The notes under the pieces are model-generated. The model worked only from the letters and a program-made list of their open reading frames with translations, did no database searches and had not been told where the DNA came from. From Solobacterium sp. (GTDB taxonomy: Bacteria; Bacillota_I; Bacilli_A; Erysipelotrichales; Erysipelotrichaceae): a stretch of DNA of 64,000 nt. The stretch is taken from NCBI GenBank assembly GCA_017469885.1, contig JAFUFO010000010.1, forward strand, positions 62,001 to 126,000, given 5' to 3'. Of this stretch, positions 1 to 5,415 are shown one piece after another. The translations under genes and the position numbers were made by a program. Each line of letters opens with the position of its first letter. Position 1 is the stretch's first letter.

Positions 1-1
1 C

Positions 2-325
2 TATATCCTGACCCCGCACAGTGACTGTTATGATGCTTCTGACAGTATCAGCCGGCTGGACGTCTCCATCCTGCAGGAAAACCTGCTTGCACCGGTACTT
101 GGAATCGATGATCCGCGCCGCAACAAACGTATCTCCTTTATCGGCGGAATGGATGCCGCAGAACAGATCTGTGCACTCACTGCTGAAGGAGGCGTTGGAT
201 TTGTCCTTTATCCCACCAGTATTCAGGATCTGATTGCGGTTGCGGATGACCGGAGAATCATGCCGCCGAAGTCCACCTGGTTTGAACCGAAACTGCTCAG
301 CGGTCTGTTCATTCATAAGCTGTAA
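2..325 (+). CDS. DUF1015 family protein, C-terminal part (5' end outside window)
   Basis: The reading frame is open from base 2 to the TAA at 323-325 and gives the last 107 residues of a protein whose start lies upstream. The segment ENLLAPVLGIDDPR, a FIGGMDAA stretch and the closing IMPPKSTWFEPKLLSGLF pattern are typical of the C-terminus of DUF1015 proteins, which are usually about 400 residues long. The family is common in Firmicutes and often lies beside serine biosynthesis genes (serA/serC), but its biochemical role is not established. I cannot see its neighbours to the left. Nothing in the visible part suggests damage. No U-run terminator on the plus strand follows it directly. Confidence 0.8.
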   Translation, partial: YILTPHSDCYDASDSISRLDVSILQENLLAPVLGIDDPRRNKRISFIGGMDAAEQICALTAEGGVGFVLYPTSIQDLIAVADDRRIMPPKSTWFEPKLLSGLFIHKL

Positions 326-332
326 ATAAAAA

Positions 333-355
333 CTGTCCGCAAGAGTTACGGACAG
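333..355 (-). terminator. Minus-strand terminator-like hairpin
   Basis: CTGTCCG (333-339) and CGGACAG (349-355) form a 7 bp stem. The U-run (AAAAA on plus, 328-332) lies on the left, so the structure works as an intrinsic terminator only for leftward transcription. No leftward gene is visible to its right. It could stop antisense or small-RNA transcription from 356-603. Confidence 0.45.
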
Positions 356-603
356 CAGAGGGGCAGGCCATTTTCCGATACAGAATCTGCGTCTTCTGCA
401 CAGGATTCTGACCTGATATTATTTAACACCAGCAAAAGCCATAAAAAAGACATAGTATACCCCCGATAAACTGCGCATTCGTGCAGGTATTCATGCCAAC
501 AGGAATCATTTGGTGTGTTAAGACCTCATTGTTAGCGGATATTATTCTATTTTTTCGCCGGACTGATAAAATAAGAGTTGTATCTTGCAGGAGAATAAAC
601 GGC
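356..603. other. Intergenic region without a convincing gene
   Basis: This 250-base stretch holds the promoter of the next gene near its right end. A 60-codon minus-strand frame here has no ribosome binding site and overlaps the next gene's start, so I do not call it. A TATACT-like -10 can be read leftward near 458-463 (minus strand), which would fit the minus-strand terminator at 333-355, but its -35 is poor. Confidence 0.3.
564..572 (+). promoter_or_regulatory. Extended -10 promoter for the 604 gene
   Basis: TG-A-TAAAAT at 564-572 is an extended -10 element. Transcription would begin near 579, leaving a leader of about 25 nt with the Shine-Dalgarno AGGAGAA. No good -35 is visible, as expected for extended -10 promoters. 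Confidence 0.5.
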
Positions 604-2643
604 ATGGGAGATCTTTATAAATGTAAAAAATGCGGTCAGCTCTGCTATGGGGCATCGGTATCTGAAGTAGACGGAAACCTCGCATCAGAGATTTTGACCA
701 CCATCGCAAACGATGGGTTTATTGAAGCGCCGGATTCGATCCCATTTCTGGATTCGGATTTTTCACAGTTCCTGCAGAAGCATGTCGGCATCGCAGCCAT
801 ACGTTACGAGGCGACTCCTTCATTTCCGAATGTGATCTCCAATATGCGCCGTGACAAGGTTGTCATCGGAACGAAGAAGATTGAGGACGGGTATGTATGT
901 CTGAGCTGTCCGATCTGTCAGTCTCAGGAGTTTTTCTCCCGGATCGGTTCACTGCCGACCACATTTGCGGACGGCAAATGGGATAATTATGTAGACAGCG
1001 ATCATACCTGGTATCTGCTCAGTGACGGCAACCGCGGGCTGGGGTCCTTTACGGAACTCGAACGCAGGGAACTGACAACCTATATTCTTCAGGAAGACCG
1101 GGAAGATGCGCAGCAGATCTATGATGACATCATCAAGGAAGGGTATGACTCTGTGATCAAATCCAAAGGCGGGTTTGCCCAGACCAAGGATGTTGATCTG
1201 ACACAGTACTTCCGGACATTGATGAACGTAAAGACGGACATTCAGATCATGGAAACCCGCCTGTTTGATCTTGTGCTCAATCAGCTTCCGGCAGAACGTG
1301 AGTATATCAACTCAACGTGCCGTTCGGAAGAGACCATTGTCAGTGAAATCGATAAGGAAAAACATCAGATTTCTGAACAATCCGAGCGGCTCCGCAAAGA
1401 ACTGGAATTCCATATCCGGGAAGACTGGCGGGAGGCAAACGGTATATCTGTTCCGCAGGAACCGATCAAACCTGTGATTGAAGCACCCGTTGAACCGGAG
1501 TACCGGCAGGCAGGACTGTTCAACCGGAAAGAAGTCACCCAGCAGAATGATGCGCTGCGTGCCGAATATGCGGCCAAAGTGCAGGAATATAACGGAATCC
1601 TGCGCAGTTATGAAGAATCCATGGACGCATACAAAACGGCCAGGGAAGAATACGAGCGCAGACAGAAAGAAATCTTTGAACAGGAGAAGACAGCCTGGGA
1701 GACAGATTCGGAAAATGTAGAAAAACAGAAGAAGCTGGATGAACTGACTGCGCGTGACGGTGAACTTGATGAAATGCTGAAGAACCCGATGGAGTATGCG
1801 CAGAAAATGCTGGAGAACTCCGGACCGGCAAAAGTGAAGCGGCTGTATGAAGCGGAAATTCAGCGTAATGCAAAGATGCTGCGGAAGGGATATCAGACAG
1901 AGTCTGACCTCCAGAATGTGCTCTTTGTTTTCCCGAAATACCTCGATATCCTTGCGGTTTCAAAGATTTATGAATACCTGGTAACCGGCCGTGTCACCTC
2001 ACTGACCGGCGCAAACGGCGCATATACACTCTATGAAAGTGAGATGCGCAGTTCCCGTGCGCCTGGTATGAGTGCGATGATGCGCAAAACTGAGAATGCC
2101 GCCAGAGAGTTTACCATTTATAATGCACTGTCTTCTGTATCCAAGATCATGAACGAAATCGGAGATAAGACAGCGGCTGCTGCTGAGGAACTGAAAACGA
2201 CGAACAATACGGAAGCTCTGGAAGATTACAACCGTTCTGCGGATGCGTTCTATTCTCTGATTGATGAAGATCTGAAGATCTGCCGTGAATACAACAACCG
2301 CTATAACCGCGATCAGGGAGAAACGGTTGTCGCAGATTCGTTCCTGAAACCGGGCGAAACATCGGAGGAAGCTGCCGCAAGAGTGCAGCCGGTTTCCGAA
2401 GAGCCGTCAAAACCTGCAGAAACCGTGGAGACTGCGGCAGAACCGGAAGAGACTGCTCCTGTTTCCGAGACACTTGAAACGGAGGCGGAAGAAACGAGCG
2501 AACCGGCATCGGTTATCGAAGAGGAGAAACCTGTGGAAGAGGAACCTGTGGAGGAAAAACCGACAGGAACTGAGCTTCCTGCAGCAGAACCGGAGACAGT
2601 CATTCCTGTTTCCGAAGAAACTCCAACGGAGCAGGCAGAATAA
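604..2643 (+). CDS. Unknown protein: zinc-ribbon N-terminus, coiled coil, Glu/Pro-rich tail
   Basis: I choose ATG 604 (679 residues) because AGGAGAATAAACGGC gives a well-placed ribosome binding site; the frame is open upstream to 481 without one. The protein starts with a CKKCGQLC knuckle and has a second Cys pair, CLSCPICQ, near residue 100, together suggesting a zinc ribbon. Roughly residues 240-500 are rich in Glu, Lys, Arg and Gln in a coiled-coil pattern with a proline-containing stretch in the middle. The last 100 residues are low-complexity Glu/Pro/Thr repeats of the EEPVEEKP kind. I see no signal peptide or membrane segment, so it is probably cytoplasmic. I do not recognise the family. 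It stands alone with its own promoter and a terminator after it. Confidence 0.75.
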   Translation: MGDLYKCKKCGQLCYGASVSEVDGNLASEILTTIANDGFIEAPDSIPFLDSDFSQFLQKHVGIAAIRYEATPSFPNVISNMRRDKVVIGTKKIEDGYVCLSCPICQSQEFFSRIGSLPTTFADGKWDNYVDSDHTWYLLSDGNRGLGSFTELERRELTTYILQEDREDAQQIYDDIIKEGYDSVIKSKGGFAQTKDVDLTQYFRTLMNVKTDIQIMETRLFDLVLNQLPAEREYINSTCRSEETIVSEIDKEKHQISEQSERLRKELEFHIREDWREANGISVPQEPIKPVIEAPVEPEYRQAGLFNRKEVTQQNDALRAEYAAKVQEYNGILRSYEESMDAYKTAREEYERRQKEIFEQEKTAWETDSENVEKQKKLDELTARDGELDEMLKNPMEYAQKMLENSGPAKVKRLYEAEIQRNAKMLRKGYQTESDLQNVLFVFPKYLDILAVSKIYEYLVTGRVTSLTGANGAYTLYESEMRSSRAPGMSAMMRKTENAAREFTIYNALSSVSKIMNEIGDKTAAAAEELKTTNNTEALEDYNRSADAFYSLIDEDLKICREYNNRYNRDQGETVVADSFLKPGETSEEAAARVQPVSEEPSKPAETVETAAEPEETAPVSETLETEAEETSEPASVIEEEKPVEEEPVEEKPTGTELPAAEPETVIPVSEETPTEQAE

Positions 2644-2659
2644 GAAATAACGAAAACAA

Positions 2660-2689
2660 AAAGAAGCCGCACAATGTGCGGTTTCTTTA
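2660..2689. terminator. Bidirectional intrinsic terminator
   Basis: AAAGAAGCCGCAC and GTGCGGTTTCTTT pair around a short AAT loop. A U-run is present in both directions, so it can end the 604 gene and also leftward transcription through tRNA-Thr. Confidence 0.75.
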
Positions 2690-2694
2690 CTATA

Positions 2695-2768
2695 TGGTGC
2701 CGCTTGGCAGAATTGAACTGCCCGCTCATCCTTACCATGGATGTGTATTACCACTATACTAAAGCGGC
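2695..2768 (-). tRNA. tRNA-Thr (anticodon GGT)
   Basis: On the minus strand GCCGCTT and AAGCGGC form a perfect acceptor stem. The D arm is GTAT/ATAC, the anticodon stem CATCC/GGATG encloses the loop ATGGTAA (anticodon GGT, reading ACC/ACU), and GGCAG-TTCAATT-CTGCC is the T arm. The 3' CCA is encoded. Total length is 74 nt. Confidence 0.95.
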
Positions 2769-2804
2769 GACTGCTTTTCTATTTTATCAGAACCTTCGCA
2801 TTAA

Positions 2805-3368
2805 TCAATAGGAATCGAGATTTTTAAGTTCCTGATAAACCATGGACAGGGGAAGACCCATGATCGCGTAGAAATCACCGTCGATATTCGTGATAAACCT
2901 GCCCGCAAGGCCCTGGATGCCATAGGCACCGGCTTTGTCATCCGCTTCGCCGGAGGAAAGATATTCAAAGATCTCCGTTTCGCTGAGCTGCGCAAAGGAA
3001 ACATGCGATACCGAAACATCCGTATATGTTTTTTTACTGCTCACAAGCGCAAGTCCGGTGATGACCTGGTGGGTACGGCCGGACAGTTCTTCCAGCATGC
3101 GCCGTGCTTCTTCCCGGTCGTGCGGTTTTCCGAGCACCCGGTTATCAATCACCACAATGGTGTCACTGCCGAGAATTACCGCATCCGGATGCCGTTTCAG
3201 AACTGCCGCAGCCTTGCGCACGGAAAGATCCATGATCGCATCTGTCAGAGAACAATCAGACTTAAGCGTTTCATCAATTTCTGCCGCATCAATTTCAAAG
3301 GGAACACCGCATTTTTCCAGCAGTTCCTTTCGTCTCGGGGATTTGCTCGCAAGGATCAGTTGTTTCAT
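2805..3368 (-). CDS. maf: Maf family nucleoside triphosphate pyrophosphatase
   Basis: Maf proteins hydrolyse modified or canonical nucleoside triphosphates (dTTP, UTP, methylated bases) to monophosphates and are linked to cell division arrest. The 187-residue product has the N-terminal LILASKSPRRKELL signature, the ILGSDTIVV motif with its catalytic Asp near residue 70, and KAGAYGIQG towards the end, all characteristic. Length is normal. I use ATG 3368, which has AAGGCGG about six bases upstream; the GTG directly before it would sit too close to that site. The gene reads toward tRNA-Thr and is divergent from the nucleotidyltransferase at 3481. Confidence 0.92.
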   Translation of the reverse strand: MKQLILASKSPRRKELLEKCGVPFEIDAAEIDETLKSDCSLTDAIMDLSVRKAAAVLKRHPDAVILGSDTIVVIDNRVLGKPHDREEARRMLEELSGRTHQVITGLALVSSKKTYTDVSVSHVSFAQLSETEIFEYLSSGEADDKAGAYGIQGLAGRFITNIDGDFYAIMGLPLSMVYQELKNLDSY

Positions 3369-3426
3369 CACATCCGCCTTTCCGCCATGGATTATACCAA
3401 ATTTGGGTAGCAGGAAAACAGGGCAA

Positions 3427-3435
3427 TGTTATAAT
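3427..3435 (+). promoter_or_regulatory. Extended -10 promoter of the nucleotidyltransferase
   Basis: TG-T-TATAAT at 3427-3435 is a perfect extended -10. The start codon at 3481 follows after a leader of about 40 nt containing AAAAAGGAG. Confidence 0.6.
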
Positions 3436-3480
3436 GAGGGCAGTAATCATACAGAAAACAAAAAGGAGAAACAGATCATT

Positions 3481-4395
3481 ATGAACAAGGCACCCACATT
3501 AGTCATTCTTGCGGCAGGAATGGGAAGCCGTTACGGTGGAATGAAGCAGATTGACGGCGTTGGAAGTCACGGAGAACCGATTATTGAATTTTCCATTTAT
3601 GATGCATACCAGGCAGGATTCCGTAAGGTCGTTCTGATTATCAAGCGTGAACACGAAGAACTGTTCCGCAAGGCTCTGACGGATCGGATCGCCGCAGGCG
3701 GAATGGAAGTGGAATTTGCATATCAGGAGATGACGAATCTTCCGGCTGGCTTCACGGTACCGGAAGGAAGAGAAAAGCCGTGGGGAACCACTCATGCGCT
3801 CCTTTCCTGCAAGGGCGTCGTCGACGGACCGTTCGCAATCATCAACGCGGATGACTTCTACGGACGCAATGCATACAAGGTCATCTATGACTATCTGACC
3901 AATGAGATTTCCGATGACAACTATGCAATGGTCGGATTCAAGTGTCTCAATACACTTACGGAAAACGGTACGGTTACCCGCGGCCTCTGTGAGGAAAAGG
4001 ACGGATGCCTCAGCCATATCGTTGAGATTCAGAAGATTGCGATCCAGGACAACAAGGCTGTCTATGAAACCGAGAAGGGTGAATGGGCACCGATTGCGGA
4101 TGATGCGCTCGTATCCATGAACTTCTGGGGCTTCACACCGAAGATCTTTGAAGAGTTTGAACCGGTATTTGAGAAGTTCCTCTCTGAAAACATCGACAAG
4201 AATCCGATGAAATGCGAGCATGTTATCCCGACTGCTGTCGGAACACTCGTACAGGAAGGAAAGATTTCTGTCCGGATGCTGTCAAGCACGGACAAATGGT
4301 TTGGTGTCACTTATAAGGAAGACAAACCGGATGTCGTTGCCCGCATTCAGGAACTCAAGGATAACGGCACCTATCCGGATGTCCTCTGGAAATAA
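3481..4395 (+). CDS. Sugar-phosphate nucleotidyltransferase (NTP_transferase fold)
   Basis: The 304-residue product begins with LVILAAGMGSRYGGMKQ, the nucleotide-binding loop of sugar-1-phosphate nucleotidyltransferases, followed by a GTTHALL motif near residue 100 and FAIINADDFYG, whose acidic residues would hold the metal. These enzymes couple an NTP with a sugar-1-phosphate to give an NDP-sugar for envelope polysaccharides. The sequence does not resemble GalU, RmlA or GlmU closely enough for me to name the sugar. ATG 3481 is preceded by AAAAAGGAG at good spacing; upstream in-frame sequence runs antisense to maf and is not coding. It is monocistronic, with a strong terminator behind it. Confidence 0.85.
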   Translation: MNKAPTLVILAAGMGSRYGGMKQIDGVGSHGEPIIEFSIYDAYQAGFRKVVLIIKREHEELFRKALTDRIAAGGMEVEFAYQEMTNLPAGFTVPEGREKPWGTTHALLSCKGVVDGPFAIINADDFYGRNAYKVIYDYLTNEISDDNYAMVGFKCLNTLTENGTVTRGLCEEKDGCLSHIVEIQKIAIQDNKAVYETEKGEWAPIADDALVSMNFWGFTPKIFEEFEPVFEKFLSENIDKNPMKCEHVIPTAVGTLVQEGKISVRMLSSTDKWFGVTYKEDKPDVVARIQELKDNGTYPDVLWK

Positions 4396-4407
4396 CGATT
4401 TCTCAGA

Positions 4408-4432
4408 ACACGGTCCCCGGACCGTGTTTTTA
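4408..4432 (+). terminator. Intrinsic terminator
   Basis: ACACGGTCC-CC-GGACCGTGT followed by a run of T ends the nucleotidyltransferase gene. Confidence 0.85.
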
Positions 4433-4462
4433 AATTTGTGGGTATCTGAATCTTCGGCTATG

Positions 4463-4471
4463 TGCTACAAT
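4463..4471 (+). promoter_or_regulatory. Extended -10 promoter of tRNA-Arg
   Basis: TG-C-TACAAT at 4463-4471 sits 13 bases before the tRNA 5' end. The surrounding TGTGCTACAAT matches the TGTGCTAnAAT form seen at other promoters in this window. Confidence 0.55.
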
Positions 4472-4484
4472 ACTTCATGCGTAT

Positions 4485-4558
4485 GCGCCCGTAGCTCAGC
4501 TGGATAGAGTATCAGATTCCGAATCTGAGGGTCGCAGGTTCGACTCCTGTCGGGCGCG
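4485..4558 (+). tRNA. tRNA-Arg (anticodon CCG)
   Basis: GCGCCCG and CGGGCGC form the acceptor stem; TCAGA-TTCCGAA-TCTGA is the anticodon arm with anticodon CCG, decoding CGG. The T arm (CAGG-TTCGACT-CCTG core) is standard. CCA is not encoded, unlike the tRNA-Thr upstream. Confidence 0.95.
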
Positions 4559-4567
4559 CGTCAGATC

Positions 4568-4595
4568 AAAAGCGGCAATGGAATGCCGCTTTTTT
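4568..4595 (+). terminator. Intrinsic terminator of tRNA-Arg
   Basis: AAAGCGGCA and TGCCGCTTTTTT form a stem with a short loop and a T run, 10 bases after the tRNA. Confidence 0.8.
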
Positions 4596-4640
4596 ACGTT
4601 ATGTAAAGAAACAGGACTTACGGGAAGTCCTGTATAGGAT

Positions 4641-5171
4641 TTATTCGATGTTCAGACAGTGCCGGATCAGACGGTTCAGCAGACGGCGGACCTGTTCTTC
4701 CGAATACAGACCGCGTGCTTTGTTTTCGCTGATGACCTGTGTAACACCGGCGATCACATAGGTGAGAATCAGGTCTTCTTCCGCATTCTCATCATTTTTC
4801 TTTGCGAGGTTGACCAGCCAGCGGTTCAGCTTTGCATACTGCTGTGTTTCGCGGTCCTTCGCAAGATATATGAGATCCTCCCGGTGCGGCTCGAGCGCTT
4901 TGGAAAACTCCGTCAGATAACGATCCGGATCGGTGTAGATCAGACCGCGGAAGGGAAAGTTCTCAAAACACTCCTCAAGGATACGGTTTTCAACTGCTTC
5001 GTTAAGATCATATACATCTTCGAAATAATGATAAAACGTAGTGCGGTTGGAATTTGCGAGCCGACACAGCTCGGTGATACGGATGCGTTCAATTGGAAAG
5101 CGGCGCCGCAGTTCGAGATAGGCATCTCCGATCTTCCGTTTTGTAAGTTTTGTGCGTTGGCTGTTTTTCAT
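4641..5171 (-). CDS. TetR-type transcriptional regulator
   Basis: The 176-residue product has a TetR-like DNA-binding helix-turn-helix in its first 55 residues: the segment around ITELCRLANSNRTTFYHYF matches the helix-turn-helix and the following Tyr/Phe signature of the family. The remaining two-thirds is helical and would form the ligand and dimer domain. I chose ATG 5171 since the family usually starts just before such a KR-rich helix; neither this nor the upstream ATG at 5198 has a strong ribosome binding site, so the start is uncertain. It is divergent from the leader ORF and GTPase-nuclease gene, so the intergenic region may hold its operator, though I could not define a clear palindrome there. 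Confidence 0.75.
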   Translation of the reverse strand: MKNSQRTKLTKRKIGDAYLELRRRFPIERIRITELCRLANSNRTTFYHYFEDVYDLNEAVENRILEECFENFPFRGLIYTDPDRYLTEFSKALEPHREDLIYLAKDRETQQYAKLNRWLVNLAKKNDENAEEDLILTYVIAGVTQVISENKARGLYSEEQVRRLLNRLIRHCLNIE

Positions 5172-5211
5172 GTGTCTTATATTAACATCTGTAAACATTT
5201 TTGTGTGGGAT

Positions 5212-5240
5212 TTGCGTAAAAAAATCAAACAATTTATAAT
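5212..5240 (+). promoter_or_regulatory. Sigma-A promoter upstream of a short leader ORF
   Basis: TTGCGT (5212-5217), a 17 bp spacer and TATAAT (5235-5240) form a good promoter. Its transcript would start near 5247 and read through the 5252-5311 ORF into the hairpin at 5331-5367 before reaching the GTPase gene. Confidence 0.6.
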
Positions 5241-5251
5241 ATGGACGAGGC

Positions 5252-5311
5252 ATGAGTATGTCTGATGTAAGCGGTTCCGTTTCATTTGCGGATGTCCGTC
5301 TGTCAGGATGA
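5252..5311 (+). CDS. Putative leader peptide (19 or 17 residues)
   Basis: ATG 5252 opens a 19-codon frame (MSMSDVSGSVSFADVRLSG) ending at TGA 5309-5311. ATG 5258 would give 17 residues and has GAGG seven bases upstream, the better spacing. The frame lies between a good promoter and a terminator-like hairpin, with the ribosome-acting GTPase gene behind it. This layout resembles the attenuators in front of tet(M)-type and other ribosome-targeting resistance genes. Expression of the peptide is inference. Confidence 0.4.
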   Translation: MSMSDVSGSVSFADVRLSG

Positions 5312-5330
5312 ATCGTGCATACGAGAAGGA

Positions 5331-5367
5331 GGCAGAAGATCGGACCCGTTCCGGGATCTGCCTTTTA
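5331..5367 (+). terminator. Terminator-like hairpin ahead of the GTPase-nuclease gene
   Basis: GGCAGA and TCTGCC (with an imperfect inner stem around GGACCCGTTCC) are followed by TTTTATT. No complete gene other than the 5252 leader ORF lies upstream, so it is best read as a conditional terminator (attenuator). Confidence 0.5.
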
Positions 5368-5397
5368 TTCTGCTTTCTGCAGGAAATGAACGGATAA

Positions 5398-5406
5398 TGC
5401 TATAAT
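5398..5406 (+). promoter_or_regulatory. Extended -10 promoter abutting the GTPase-nuclease start
   Basis: TG-C-TATAAT at 5398-5406 is followed by only nine bases before ATG 5416, so transcription would start about three bases before the codon. No Shine-Dalgarno fits in this space. Confidence 0.6.
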
Positions 5407-5415
5407 TTTCGGGTT

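Noticed and set aside
423-605. 60-codon minus-strand frame in the first intergenic region
   Set aside because: No ribosome site; it begins inside the start of the 604 gene and its product is not similar to anything I know.
2935-3480. N-terminal extension of the nucleotidyltransferase frame
   Set aside because: The extra 182 codons run antisense to maf; the nucleotide-binding loop and ribosome site place the real start at 3481.
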